From Homoserinibacter gongjuensis (GTDB lineage Bacteria > Actinomycetota > Actinomycetes > Actinomycetales > Microbacteriaceae): DNA of 64,000 nucleotides. This document shows, piece by piece, positions 8,032-17,192 of the stretch (the first letter of the stretch is position 1; the number at the start of each line of letters is the position of its first letter). The DNA is taken from the NCBI RefSeq assembly GCF_030161875.1, contig NZ_BSVA01000001.1, positions 2,108,001 through 2,172,000 on the forward strand, read 5' to 3'. The notes under the pieces were generated by a model. It did no database searches. It was not told where the DNA came from and saw only the letters and a list, made by a program, of their open reading frames with translations. The position numbers and the translations under genes are program-made.

Positions 8032-9120
8032 ATGGCCGTCGTCACCATCCGCCAGCTGCTCGACAGCGGCGTTCACTTCGGACACCAGACCCGTCGCTGG
8101 AACCCGAAGGTCAAGCGCTTCATCCTCACCGAGCGCAGCGGCATCCACATCATCGACCTGCAGCAGTCGCTGGCCTACATCGACCGCGCCTACGACTACG
8201 TCAAGGAGACGGTCGCCCACGGCGGCACCATCCTCTTCGTCGGCACGAAGAAGCAGGCCCAGGAGGCCATCGCCGAGCAGGCCACCCGGGTGGGTCAGCC
8301 CTACGTCAACCAGCGTTGGCTCGGCGGCCTCCTCACCAACTTCCAGACGGTCTCCAAGCGTCTCGCGCGCATGAAGGAGCTCGAGGAGATCGACTTCGAC
8401 GACACGACGAAGGGCTTCACCAAGAAGGAGCTCCTCATCAAGAAGCGCGAGCTCGACAAGCTGCACAAGACCCTCGGCGGCATCCGCAACCTCACCAAGA
8501 CCCCGTCGGCGATCTGGGTCGTCGACTCCAAGCGCGAGCACCTCGCGGTCGACGAGGCCACCAAGCTCGGCATCCCGGTGATCGGCATCCTCGACACCAA
8601 CGCCGACCCCGATGAGCTGCAGTACCCGATCCCGGGCAACGACGACGCGATCCGCTCCGTGAGCCTGCTCACGCGCATCATCGCCGACGCCGCGGCCGAG
8701 GGCCTCATCCAGCGTCACCAGAAGCCCGAGGCCGAGGGCAACGTCTCGGCTGTCGAGCCGCTCGCCGAGTGGGAGCGTGAGCTGCTCGAGGCGTCGAGCA
8801 CGCCCGAGTCGACCGCCGAGAAGATCGAAGAGGTCGACGGCCGTGTCGACGGTGACGTCGAGGCCGGTGCCGAGAAGGTCGCCGAGGTCGTCGAGGCCGC
8901 GGTTCCCACCGAGCAGAACGACGCGGATGCCGTGGTCGCCGAGCACGAGGCCGAGGCCGACCCGAACCTGGTTCCGGCGCACGCCCCCGAGTCGGACGAG
9001 TTGACCGAGGCCAAGATCGAGGCGGAGAACGAGAAGCCCGCCCCGGCGAAGAAGGCGGCGGCCAAGAAGCCGGCTGCCAAGAAGGCCGACGCGGCGGACG
9101 CCGACGCGGCTGCCGAGTAA
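8032..9120 (+). CDS. rpsB: 30S ribosomal protein S2
   Basis: 362 residues, intact, ATG at 8032 preceded by AGAAGGAG. The first 250 residues are a canonical S2 ([64 protein letters not shown]). The remaining 110 or so form a low-complexity tail rich in Ala, Glu, Asp and Val that ends in Lys/Ala repeats ([14 protein letters not shown]). Such tails are common in actinobacterial S2 but this one is long. S2 sits on the small-subunit solvent side and is needed for S1 docking and initiation. The gene is followed by tsf after 38 bases, the conserved rpsB-tsf operon. Confidence 0.97.
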   Translation: MAVVTIRQLLDSGVHFGHQTRRWNPKVKRFILTERSGIHIIDLQQSLAYIDRAYDYVKETVAHGGTILFVGTKKQAQEAIAEQATRVGQPYVNQRWLGGLLTNFQTVSKRLARMKELEEIDFDDTTKGFTKKELLIKKRELDKLHKTLGGIRNLTKTPSAIWVVDSKREHLAVDEATKLGIPVIGILDTNADPDELQYPIPGNDDAIRSVSLLTRIIADAAAEGLIQRHQKPEAEGNVSAVEPLAEWERELLEASSTPESTAEKIEEVDGRVDGDVEAGAEKVAEVVEAAVPTEQNDADAVVAEHEAEADPNLVPAHAPESDELTEAKIEAENEKPAPAKKAAAKKPAAKKADAADADAAAE

Positions 9121-9158
9121 CACCCCCTTTCGATTTCGAGAAGCTAAGGAACACATCC

Positions 9159-9986
9159 ATGGCCAACTTCAGCCTGGAAGACGTGAAGGCCCTGCGCGAG
9201 CGCCTCGGTACCGGCATGGTCGACACGAAGAACGCCCTCGTCGAGGCGGACGGCGACATCGAGAAGGCCGTCGAGATCCTGCGGCTCAAGGGTGCGAAGG
9301 GCAACGCGAAGCGTGCCGACCGCTCCACGAGCGAGGGCCTCGTCGCCGTCGTCGAGTCGGCCACGGCCGCCACGATGATCGAGCTCGCCTGCGAGACCGA
9401 CTTCGTCGCGAAGAACGAGAAGTTCGTCGCGCTCGCCGAGAAGGTCGTCGCGGCTCTCGCCGACTCGGGCGCCGAGACGGTGGATGCCGCCCTCGCGGTC
9501 GCCGTCGACGGCACCACCGTCGGCGCCCTCATCGAGGACCAGGCCGCCACGATCGGCGAGAAGGTCGAACTGCGTCGCGTCGTCCGCATCCCGGGCGACA
9601 AGTTCGCGGTCTACCTGCACCGCACCTCGAAGGACCTCCCGCCGCAGATCGGCGTCGTGGTCTCGTACACGGGGGATGACGCGGAGACCGCGCGCTCGAT
9701 CGCGCAGCACATCTCGTTCGCCGACCCGGCGTACCTCTCGCGCGACGACGTGCCGCCGGCCGACGTCGAGAACGAGCGTCGCATCGTCGAGCAGATCAGC
9801 CGTGAGGAGGGCAAGCCGGAGGCCGCCCTTCCGAAGATCGTCGAAGGTCGCCTCGGTGCCTACTTCAAGCAGGTCGCCCTGCTCGAGCAGGACTACGCCC
9901 GCGACAACAAGCTGAACGTCGGCAAGGTCATCGCCGACGCCGGCCTGACCGTGACGGGCTTCGCCCGCTTCAAGGTCGGCGCCTAA
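9159..9986 (+). CDS. tsf: elongation factor Ts
   Basis: 275 residues, intact. Nucleotide exchange factor for EF-Tu. The N-terminal UBA-like domain reads LEDVKALRERLGTGMVDTKNALVEADGDIEKAVEIL, followed by the two core subdomains (ELACETDFVAKNE and the VVSYTGDDAETARSIAQHISF region) and the C-terminal VGKVIADAGLTVTGFARFKVGA. The length is normal for the longer EF-Ts type found in actinobacteria. A strong stem-loop terminator lies 14 bases behind the stop, so rpsB-tsf forms a closed two-gene unit here. Confidence 0.97.
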   Translation: MANFSLEDVKALRERLGTGMVDTKNALVEADGDIEKAVEILRLKGAKGNAKRADRSTSEGLVAVVESATAATMIELACETDFVAKNEKFVALAEKVVAALADSGAETVDAALAVAVDGTTVGALIEDQAATIGEKVELRRVVRIPGDKFAVYLHRTSKDLPPQIGVVVSYTGDDAETARSIAQHISFADPAYLSRDDVPPADVENERRIVEQISREEGKPEAALPKIVEGRLGAYFKQVALLEQDYARDNKLNVGKVIADAGLTVTGFARFKVGA

Positions 9987-9999
9987 GCAGCCGCACCGA

Positions 10000-10030
10000 G
10001 GGCCCCGGATCCGCGTGATCCGGGGCCCTT
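10000..10030 (+). terminator. intrinsic terminator behind tsf
   Basis: Perfect 12-bp stem GGGCCCCGGATC / GATCCGGGGCCC with a CGCGT loop, followed by TTCG. The U-tract is minimal, as is usual for high-GC actinobacteria. It lies between tsf and the convergent cupin gene and may serve both. Confidence 0.8.
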
Positions 10031-10061
10031 CGCGTTGTCGGAACCGCGTCGTACGCGGAGG

Positions 10062-10496
10062 TCAGTCGCGCCAGGGTTGGGGCCGGTCGGGTCCGCGCTC
10101 GCTGTCGTCGGGCAGTTCCGGCAGTTCGTAGCCGCCGGCGCGGATGCACAGCCAGCGCAGCTGCGTCGGGCTGTCGGGCACGCAGCGCCAGGTGCGCCAG
10201 ACGCCCTGGCCGACGCGCACGACAGTGCCGGGCCCGACATCCACGACTTCGTCATCGAGTCCCATCTGGCCGTGCCCCTCGAGGAACACGTACACCTCCT
10301 CGACGCGCGAGTGCCGGTGCCAGTAGCCGGCCTGCTCGCCGGGTTCGTAGGCGTTGGCGGTGAACCCCAGATACTGCATGGTGAGCTCGAAGTCGACGAC
10401 GCGGCGTCCGTCACGCGAGCTGTCGGGGCGGAAGCCGCCGTAGTGGTCGCGCCAGGTGTCGAGAGAACCCAGTTCGGTCAGCTGGTAGTCGCTCAT
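10062..10496 (-). CDS. cupin-domain protein
   Basis: 144 residues, intact. Single conserved beta-barrel cupin: motif 1 is visible as GYWHRHSRVEEVYVFLEGHGQM (two His, one Glu, one further His-equivalent), motif 2 as GPGTVVRVGQGVWRTWRCV. Such small cupins bind a metal and act as epimerases, dioxygenases or sensors; nothing here fixes the substrate. Transcription is probably leaderless from a TAGAGT box six bases before the ATG. It converges on tsf and is divergent from pyrH, with about 160 bases shared upstream. Confidence 0.8.
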   Translation of the reverse strand: MSDYQLTELGSLDTWRDHYGGFRPDSSRDGRRVVDFELTMQYLGFTANAYEPGEQAGYWHRHSRVEEVYVFLEGHGQMGLDDEVVDVGPGTVVRVGQGVWRTWRCVPDSPTQLRWLCIRAGGYELPELPDDSERGPDRPQPWRD

Positions 10497-10502
10497 CCGG
10501 CC

Positions 10503-10508
10503 ACTCTA
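10503..10508 (-). promoter_or_regulatory. -10 box TAGAGT, leaderless start of the cupin gene
   Basis: On the minus strand TAGAGT ends six bases before the ATG at 10496. No ribosome binding site is visible in the gap. Confidence 0.5.
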
Positions 10509-10659
10509 GGTACCCGCGCATGCCCGCATCGGTGCGCGCGCGATCCGCGTCCCCGCGCCGAAACGGCACTGCGGGGTCGTTGTCGAGCCGTGACCCCAGC
10601 GTGACCCGGTACGATCGACACGGCCCCCGGGCCCGCGTGATCCCCTCGGAAGGACCCCC

Positions 10660-11387
10660 ATGTCGAAGCGCCGCCGCGTCCTGCTCAAGCTCTCGGGGAG
10701 GCCTTCGGCGCCGGATCGCTCGGCGTGAACCCGGATGTGATCGCCGGCATCGCGAAGGAGATCGCGGCGGCGACACCCGCGGGCGAGGACGACCCGGACG
10801 GTGTCGAGGTCGCGGTCGTCGTCGGTGGCGGCAACTTCTTCCGCGGTGCGGAGCTCAGCCAGCGCGGCATGGACCGCGGACGCGCCGACTACATGGGCAT
10901 GCTCGGCACGGTGATGAACGCCCTCGCCCTCCAGGACTTCCTCGAACAGGCGGGCGCCCCCGTGCGCGTGCAGTCGGCGATCTCGATGATCCAGGTGGCC
11001 GAGCCCTACATCCCCTTGCGCGCCGAGCGCCACCTCGAGAAGGGTCGCGTCGTGATCTTCGGCGCGGGCGCCGGGCTTCCGTACTTCTCCACCGACACCG
11101 TGAGCGCCCAGCGAGCGCTCGAGATCGGTGCGGATGCCGTGCTGGTCGCCAAGAACGGCGTCGATGGTGTCTACGACGACGACCCGCGCAAGAACCCCGA
11201 CGCCAAGAAGCTCGAGCGTGTGAGCTACCAGGATGCGCTCGTGCAGGGTCTCAAGGTGGTGGACTCGACGGCGTTCAGCCTCTGCATGGACAACAACATG
11301 CCGATGCTCGTGTTCGGCATGGAACCCGCGGGGAACATCACCCGGGCGTTGCGGGGCGAGCAGATCGGCACCCTGGTCACGGCGTGA
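10660..11387 (+). CDS. pyrH: UMP kinase (one frame break)
   Basis: Phosphorylates UMP to UDP in pyrimidine nucleotide synthesis; an essential hexameric enzyme of the amino-acid-kinase fold. The start [17 protein letters not shown] carries the conserved LKLSGE phosphate loop, and [59 protein letters not shown] and the [15 protein letters not shown] end follow in normal order. The break is right inside LKLSGE at 10695-10698: TCGGGGAGG needs one more G. With it the gene is 242 residues. Because the gene is essential, a true knock-out is implausible. It follows the cupin divergently and precedes DUF3097 and frr. Confidence 0.92.
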
Positions 11388-11403
11388 GCGGTCGGAGCAT
11401 CGC

Positions 11404-12239
11404 GTGACCGACCCCTACGGCCGCGACGTTCTCGCGGGCGACTGGCGTGCGCGCGGCCGCAAGGTCGTTCCCCAGGTGCCGGCGGAGAGGGCCTCGTCGT
11501 CGAGCTCGCCGACGGCTTCGTCGGCGCCGTGACGGGCATCGAGAAGGGCAACGTGGGCCTCGAGGATCGCCGTGGCAAGGTGCGCTGGTTCCCGCTCGGG
11601 GGCGGCTACCTCATCGACGGCGAGGCGGTGGTCTTGACCGCCCCGAAGGCTCCGGCCGCCGCGCGCGCGTACACGGCATCCGGATCCCGCGCCGCGGCGC
11701 CGCAGCGGGCGCGGGTGGCGCGCGAGAGCCGCATCTTCGTCGAGGGCCGCCACGACGCCGAGCTCGTGGAGAAGGTGTGGGGCCCCGACCTGCGCACGGA
11801 GGGGGTCGTGGTCGAGTACCTCGAGGGTGTCGACCATCTGCCCCAGGTGCTCGCCGAGCTGAGCCCGGGCCCCGATGCGCGGCTCGGCGTGCTGGTGGAC
11901 CACCTGGTGCCGGGGTCGAAGGAGTCGCGGATCGCGGCGCAGGTCGCAGGCAGTCACGTGCTCGTCGTGGGCCACCCGTACATCGACGTGTGGCAGGCCG
12001 TGCGCCCCGAGCGCATCGGCATCCGCGCCTGGCCCGAGATCCCGCGCGGCGTCGAGTGGAAGCACGGCGTGTGCGAGGCGCTCGGCTGGCCGCACGCCGA
12101 TCAGGCGGATATCGCGGCCGCCTGGCAGCGCATCCTCGGTTCCGTGCGCAGCTACACCGACCTCGAGCCGGCGTTGCTCGCGCGCGTCGAGCAGCTCATC
12201 GACTTCGTGACGACGCCCGCCGACGCCCCCGGTCACTAA
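11404..12239 (+). CDS. DUF3097-family protein (one frame break)
   Basis: 278 residues once joined, GTG start at 11404, 16 bases after pyrH. The family is found in actinobacteria, often beside pyrH and frr, and has no established function; part of it (RIFVEGRHDAELVEKVWGPDL, then VLVDHLVPGSKESRIA and LVVGHPYIDVWQAVRP) resembles the TOPRIM fold, with the acidic residues E-G-x-x-D and DxD-like DH expected of a metal site. The break lies near 11484-11490 (GCGGAGAGGG), where one extra G gives VPAEEGLVVELADGFVGAV. Neighbours suggest a translation or nucleic-acid role, but that is inference. Confidence 0.75.
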
Positions 12240-12278
12240 GCTTGACCGGGAACACCCCGGAACTTCGAAGGAGCCCCC

Positions 12279-12833
12279 GTGATCAGTGACGTCCTCACCG
12301 AGGCGAAGGACAAGATGGGCCGGGCGGTCGAGGTCGCCAAGGACGACTTCGCCACCGTGCGCACCGGACGCGCGAACCCGGCGCTGTTCCAGAAGATCCT
12401 CGTCGACTACTACGGCACCCCGACCCCGCTCGGTCAGCTCGCCGGGCTGCAGAACCCCGAGGCCCGCACCCTCGTCATCACGCCGTACGACAAGGCGGCG
12501 CTCAAGGACATCGAGAAGGCGATCGTCAACTTCCCGAACCTCGGCGCGACCCCGACCAACGACGGCAACATCGTGCGCGTCACGATGCCGGAGCTCACCG
12601 AGGACCGTCGCAAGGAGTACGTCAAGATCGTGCGCGCCAAGGGCGAGGATGCCAAGGTGGCGATCCGCAACGTGCGCCGCAAGGCGAAGGATGACCTCGA
12701 CGCTCTGCAGAAGGAGGTCGGCGAAGACGACGTCGCTCGTGCCGAGAAGGAGCTCGACAGCATCACCAAGGCGCACGTCGACCAGATCGACGCGGCCCTC
12801 AAGGTCAAGGAAGCCGAGCTGCTCGAGGTCTGA
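12279..12833 (+). CDS. frr: ribosome recycling factor
   Basis: 184 residues, intact, GTG start at 12279 with GAAGGAG upstream. Splits post-termination ribosomes together with EF-G. Diagnostic segments: [76 protein letters not shown] and a C-terminal helix of the three-helix bundle. It overlaps cdsA by one base (TGATG), so the two are translated in sequence. Confidence 0.97.
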   Translation: MISDVLTEAKDKMGRAVEVAKDDFATVRTGRANPALFQKILVDYYGTPTPLGQLAGLQNPEARTLVITPYDKAALKDIEKAIVNFPNLGATPTNDGNIVRVTMPELTEDRRKEYVKIVRAKGEDAKVAIRNVRRKAKDDLDALQKEVGEDDVARAEKELDSITKAHVDQIDAALKVKEAELLEV

Positions 12834-13858
12834 TGGACGCCGATTCCGAGGGCGCCGCGAACACCTCGAAGACGGCCTCGTCGCGCAAGCGGACGCCGCG
12901 CGAGGAGATCGAGGCACGGGCGCAGCAGACGCGCGCCGACATCGAGGCGCACGCCCAGCACGCCCGCGAGGAGTTCGAGGCGCAGGTCAAGCACGCGCGC
13001 GACCAGTTCGATCAGACGCAGGAGAAGATCAAGCAGCGCACGGGGCGCAACCTACTCGCGGCCATCGGCATCGGCGTCGGCCTCGGCGCGATCCTGCTCG
13101 TGAGCCTGCTGTTCTACACCTGGCTGTTCATCCCCTTCGCCGCCTTCCTGGTGGGTTTCACCGTGTGGGAGCTCGCGACCGCCCTGCGCACAGCAGGACG
13201 CGACGTGCCCCGGGTGGTCTCGATCGTCGTGGGCGTGGCGATCATGCCCATCGCCTACTTCTTCCACGTGCCCGGTCTCTGGCTCGCGGTGATCGGCGGG
13301 GTCGTGATCATCAGCCTCTGGCGGATCGCGGAACTCGCCCGTCCGAGTCACCGCGGCCCCGCGCGCGTGGTGCTCGCCGACATCGGTGCGGGCGCGCTCG
13401 TGCAGCTCTACGTGACCTTCCTCGCGGGCTTCTACGTCGTGCTCTCGGGCGAGGACGGGGGCCAGTGGTGGGTGCTCGCGGCGCTCATCATCGTGGTCGT
13501 GGCCGATGTCGGCGCGTACGCGACCGGCCTGAGCTTCGGGCGCCACAAACTCGCCCCCAAGATCAGCCCCGGCAAGACCTGGGAGGGCTTCGCAGGAGCC
13601 GCCGTCTCGGCGATGATCGCCGGAACCCTGCTCGCGTGGCTCATGCTCGGGCAGCCATGGTGGGAGGGCACCATCATGGGTCTCGTGCTCATGCTCGTGG
13701 GCACGATGGGGGATCTCATCGAGTCGCTTATCAAGCGCGAGCTCGGCATCAAGGACATCTCGGGCTGGCTGCCCGGCCACGGCGGCTTCCTCGATCGGCT
13801 CGACTCGATCCTGCCCTCGGCAGCGGTCGCCTACGCCTTCTTCCTGATCTTCAGCTAG
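12833..13858 (+). CDS. cdsA: phosphatidate cytidylyltransferase with N-terminal coiled-coil extension
   Basis: Makes CDP-diacylglycerol from phosphatidate and CTP at the membrane. The signature is complete: LIKRELGIKDISGWLPGHGGFLDRLDS at the C-terminus, preceded by PKISPGKTWEGFAG. About eight transmembrane helices follow a charged N-terminal region of some 75 residues rich in Glu, Arg, Gln and Ala (EEIEARAQQTRADIEAHAQ...), which looks like a cytoplasmic coiled coil and is absent from most bacterial CdsA. 341 residues, intact, one-base overlap with frr. Confidence 0.93.
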   Translation: MDADSEGAANTSKTASSRKRTPREEIEARAQQTRADIEAHAQHAREEFEAQVKHARDQFDQTQEKIKQRTGRNLLAAIGIGVGLGAILLVSLLFYTWLFIPFAAFLVGFTVWELATALRTAGRDVPRVVSIVVGVAIMPIAYFFHVPGLWLAVIGGVVIISLWRIAELARPSHRGPARVVLADIGAGALVQLYVTFLAGFYVVLSGEDGGQWWVLAALIIVVVADVGAYATGLSFGRHKLAPKISPGKTWEGFAGAAVSAMIAGTLLAWLMLGQPWWEGTIMGLVLMLVGTMGDLIESLIKRELGIKDISGWLPGHGGFLDRLDSILPSAAVAYAFFLIFS

Positions 13859-13910
13859 CCGGATCGGCCGCTGCACACCTCCGTTCGGCGGATGTGCGGG
13901 GCGCGCTCGC

Positions 13911-13916
13911 TAGCAT
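13911..13916 (+). promoter_or_regulatory. -10 box TAGCAT, leaderless start of the DivIVA-like gene
   Basis: Six bases separate the hexamer from the GTG at 13923; no ribosome binding site is present. Confidence 0.5.
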
Positions 13917-13922
13917 GTTGCA

Positions 13923-14474
13923 GTGAGCATGACCTTCCCCCGCGCGCGCAAGGGCCGTCTCGGATACGACATCGACGAGGTCGAGGACTTCCTCGAAGAC
14001 GCCCGCCGGGCCTACACCGCCGAGAGCCCGGACGTCTCCGTCGTGACGGCGGACACCATCCGCACCACCGCGTTCACGATGCGCAAGGGCGGCTACTCGG
14101 CAACCCACGTCGACGCGGCGCTCGAGCGACTCGAGGATGCCTTCGCGGCCCGCGAGCGCGAGCGTCGGATCGCGCTCGAGGGCGACGAGAGCTGGTACGC
14201 GTCGGCCCGTGAGACCGCGCAGGAGATCCTCGACCGGGTCGTGCGGCCCAAGGGCAAGAAGTTCCAGCGGGTCACCGTGCTCACCCTCGGCTACTCGGTC
14301 GCCGACGTCGACGGCTTCTCCGACCGCATCGCGGGCTACTTCCAGAGCGGCGAGCCGCTCACGCCCGAGGATGTGCGCACGGTCGCCTTCCGGCCGCAGC
14401 GTGGCGGGTATCGCGAGGCCCAGGTCGACTATCTGCTCGACACGGTGACGCGCGTCATGCTCGCGGTGCGCTGA
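13923..14474 (+). CDS. DivIVA-domain protein with repeated GY-x-x-x-x-V-D motifs
   Basis: 183 residues, intact, GTG start. It contains four copies of the short DivIVA N-terminal motif: RLGYDIDEVEDFL near residue 12, KGGYSATHVDAAL near 60, TLGYSVADVDGFSD near 122 and RGGYREAQVDYLL near 161. In DivIVA this motif forms the dimeric membrane-binding tip that senses curved membrane; here the long coiled coil that normally follows is missing. It is probably a cell-pole or septum protein, but its function is not established. It follows cdsA by 64 bases and has its own leaderless promoter. Confidence 0.75.
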   Translation: MSMTFPRARKGRLGYDIDEVEDFLEDARRAYTAESPDVSVVTADTIRTTAFTMRKGGYSATHVDAALERLEDAFAARERERRIALEGDESWYASARETAQEILDRVVRPKGKKFQRVTVLTLGYSVADVDGFSDRIAGYFQSGEPLTPEDVRTVAFRPQRGGYREAQVDYLLDTVTRVMLAVR

Positions 14475-14489
14475 GCCGGTGCCTGTTTG

Positions 14490-14511
14490 GCGCCGCGATA
14501 ATCCGCGGCGC
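14490..14511. repeat. hairpin with ATAATC loop, copy 1
   Basis: Perfect 8-bp stem GCGCCGCG / CGCGGCGC around the loop ATAATC, followed by the palindrome CGGCCGATCGGCCG at 14513-14526. It lies between the DivIVA-like gene and the next gene. A second hairpin with a different stem but the same loop is at 15284-15305. Confidence 0.7.
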
Positions 14512-14631
14512 TCGGCCGATCGGCCGACCGTGCGCGAACGCTCGGCCGCTCGAGTGCCGACCTCGGGGCTGGATCTCCGCTTCGACTCTTCCCATGGCGT
14601 TATCGGGATCCGTCAGTACACTGGTGCGACT

Positions 14632-15274
14632 GTGAGCGGATATCGGCGCCGGGGGACGCTTCCCGAACCGCCCAGGCAGGCGGATGCGATGGTGCGCGCC
14701 CGCTCGGGCTTCGTGCGTCCACGCTGGGCGCTCGGTGTCTTCGCCTATCTCGTCTCGATCGGACTCGTCGCCGCTCTGCTCGTGGAACCGACCGGGCTGA
14801 CCTCGGCGGCGACGCTCGCCGCAGCGAGCAATCCCATCGACGCACCGGGGCTCGAGGGGCAGAGCGTCGCGGTCGACGGCGAGGTCGCGGCATCCGGGCG
14901 CGACGGCTTCGAGGTCATCAAGCCGAAGCCCAAGCCCGTGCTGGCATCCGCGCCCGCCGTCGGCGTGCCCGACCCGGGAACCGCGCAGGCGATCGCCTAC
15001 GACATGGTCATGGCGCGCGGCTGGAATCAGGCCGAGTTCGACTGCCTGGTGGCGCTGTGGAACAAGGAGTCGCACTGGAACGTCTACGCGCACAACGTGC
15101 GCTCGGGTGCCTACGGCATCCCGCAGGCGCTGCCGGGCGACAAGATGGCGACCGTGGGGGCCGACTGGGCCACCAACCCCGTCACGCAGATCACCTGGGG
15201 CCTCGGATACATCAGCGGCCGCTACGGCACCCTGCGGTGCGTGGGGCCACTCGCAGGCCAAGGGCTGGTACTGA
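14632..15274 (+). CDS. lytic-transglycosylase (SLT/lysozyme-like) exported protein (frame break at 3' end)
   Basis: GTG start at 14632; a TACACT hexamer ends nine bases upstream. One transmembrane or signal helix (ALGVFAYLVSIGLVAALLV, about residues 32-50) leads to an external linker and a lysozyme-like domain whose catalytic Glu is in ALWNKESHWNVYA, followed by SGAYGIPQALPGDKM and TQITWGLGYISGRYG. Such proteins cut peptidoglycan glycan strands. The family usually ends ...YGTPCGAWGHSQAKGWY; here the CCC at 15230-15232 would need two more C to give that ending, with the stop at 15272-15274 (214 residues). As given the frame runs five bases further, to 15279. Confidence 0.75.
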
Positions 15275-15283
15275 GTTAGTCTG

Positions 15284-15305
15284 GCGCGGCGATAATCCGC
15301 CGCGC
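15284..15305. repeat. hairpin with ATAATC loop, copy 2
   Basis: Perfect 8-bp stem GCGCGGCG / CGCCGCGC around the same ATAATC loop as at 14490-14511. Three stem positions differ from copy 1 with matching changes on the other side. Located ten bases behind the transglycosylase-like gene. Confidence 0.7.
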
Positions 15306-15402
15306 GCGCCGCGTTCGAGCACGAGCGCGGTCGCGCCCGAACGCGAGTGCGCACACCGGTGACATCGGATAGTCCACCGGGATCGACAACCTGCCCCATC
15401 GT

Positions 15403-15408
15403 TACGAT
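15403..15408 (+). promoter_or_regulatory. -10 box TACGAT, leaderless start of the antiporter gene
   Basis: Six bases before the ATG at 15415, no ribosome binding site in between. Confidence 0.5.
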
Positions 15409-15414
15409 GGGTGA

Positions 15415-17171
15415 ATGGACTACGCGCTGGTGGCGATCGCGGGCATCGTCGCCATCGTCGCAGCAGCCGCGTGGAGTCCGAAGCTGGGGGTCGCTGCCCC
15501 GCTCATCCTCGTCGTGCTGGGGGTCGGCTACAGCCTGATCCCGGGTGTGCCCGAGATCGACGTCGAGCCTGACCTGATCCTGCAGGGCGTGCTGCCACCC
15601 CTGTTGTACGCGGCCGCCATCACGGTTCCGCTCGTCGATTTCCGCCGCAACTTCTTCACGATCGGCGTGCTGTCGGTCGTGCTGGTCGTCGCGAGCGCTC
15701 TCGTGACCGGGTTCGTGCTCTACATGATCCTCCCCGACCTCAACCTCGCCGCGGCGATCGCCCTCGGCGCGGTCATCTCGCCGCCGGATGTGGTGGCCGC
15801 CACCGCGATCGCGAAACGCATCGGTCTACCCGCCCGACTGGTGTCGATCCTCGAGGGGAGGGGCTCGTCAACGACGCGACCGCGCTCGTGCTGCTGCGCA
15901 CCGCGATCGCCGCATCCGCGCTCACGGCATCCGGTGCCGATGTGATCGCCTGGAATGCGATCGGCGAGTTCTTCTACGCCGTGTTCGTCGCGCTCGCGAT
16001 CGGCATCGTGGTGGGCATCGCCGCAGTCTGGGTGCGCAAGCGGCTCAACAACCCCATGCTCGACACGGCCATCTCGTTCGCGGTGCCGTTCATCGCCTAC
16101 ATCCCGGCGGAGGAACTGCACGGATCGGGCGTCATCTCGGTGGTCGCTGCCGGTCTGTACTGCGGGCATCAGAGCGCCAAGGCGTTCACGGCCCAGTCGC
16201 GCATCTCGGAGCGCTTCAACTGGCGCACCGTGCAGTTCGTGCTCGAGAACGGTGTGTTCCTGCTCATGGGTGCGCAGATCCACACCATCATCATCGACAT
16301 CGATCAGAGCAAGCTCCCGATCGTCGACGCCGTGCTGCTGGGCCTGCTGCTCACCGCCCTCCTCATCGTGATCCGCTACGCCTTCGTGTGGCCGCTCATC
16401 TTCGTGATGCGGGCGCAGGAGCAGCGCTTCGACGAGCAGGAGACGATGCTCACGCGAGGTCTTGAACGCATGCAGGCCATGGTGGGCCTCGGCAGCGAAC
16501 GTTTCGAGCGACGGCGCGCGGTCGTCGAGCGCCGCATCGATCGCCGCCGCAACGACATCGCCCAACTGCGGGCGGAGGGTCTCGGATGGCGGGGTGGCGT
16601 CGTGCTCGGCTGGGCCGGGATGCGAGGCGTCGTGACGCTCGCGGCGGCGCAGTCCCTGCCGCGCGGCACCCCGTACTACGAGCAGCTCGTGCTGATCGCC
16701 TTCGTCGTGGCGGTGACGACCCTGCTGGTGCAGGGAGGCACGCTGCCGTTCGTGATCCGTGCCACCGGCATCCGGGGGAGCGATCGCGTCGCCGACCGTC
16801 GCGAGCTGGCCTCGTTGCTCGAGGTGATGTCGACCACCGGGCTGGCCCTGCTCGACCGCGACGAGGTGACGATCGACGGCGAGCCGGTGGCGCCCGACGT
16901 CGTCGAGCGCGTGCGACAGGACGCCCTGCTCGCCGTCGAGTCCGCATGGGAGCGGGCGGACCACGCCGACGAGGAGTCGTTGCGCCAGGCACCCCACCAG
17001 CAGTACCGACTGCTGCGCCGCGAGGTGCTCGCCGCCGAGCGGGACGTGCTGCTGGAGGCCCGCGCGCGCGGCGCCTACCCGTCGCGCATCGTGCAGCGCG
17101 CCCAGGCACTGCTCGACCTGGAGGAGGCGCGGCTCGAGCAGCTCGACACCGGCGGCCGGGTCGAGGAGTAG
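15415..17171 (+). CDS. Na+/H+ antiporter, CPA1 (NhaP/NHE) family (one frame break)
   Basis: 585 residues once joined. The membrane half has about twelve helices with the family marks LPPLLYAAAI, ALGAVISPPDVVAATAIAKR and EGEGLVNDATALVLL (the ND pair binds the exchanged cation), plus GWAGMRGVVTLAAAQSLP. The C-terminal 200 residues are a soluble, charged regulatory tail. It exchanges cytoplasmic Na+ or another cation for protons, serving pH and salt homeostasis. The break is at 15855-15858, inside EGEGLVND: GAGGGGAGG lacks one G. It has its own leaderless promoter and is followed after 21 bases by a small zinc-ribbon-like gene. Confidence 0.88.
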
Positions 17172-17180
17172 CAGCCCTCG

Positions 17181-17186
17181 TAGACT
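17181..17186 (+). promoter_or_regulatory. -10 box TAGACT, leaderless start
   Basis: Six bases (TGCGGT) separate the hexamer from the ATG at 17193. Confidence 0.5.
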
Positions 17187-17192
17187 TGCGGT

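Noticed and set aside
7903-9156. Long minus-strand frame over rpsB
   Set aside because: Leu/Gly/Val/Arg low-complexity translation opposite a conserved ribosomal protein gene; no start site and no homology pattern.
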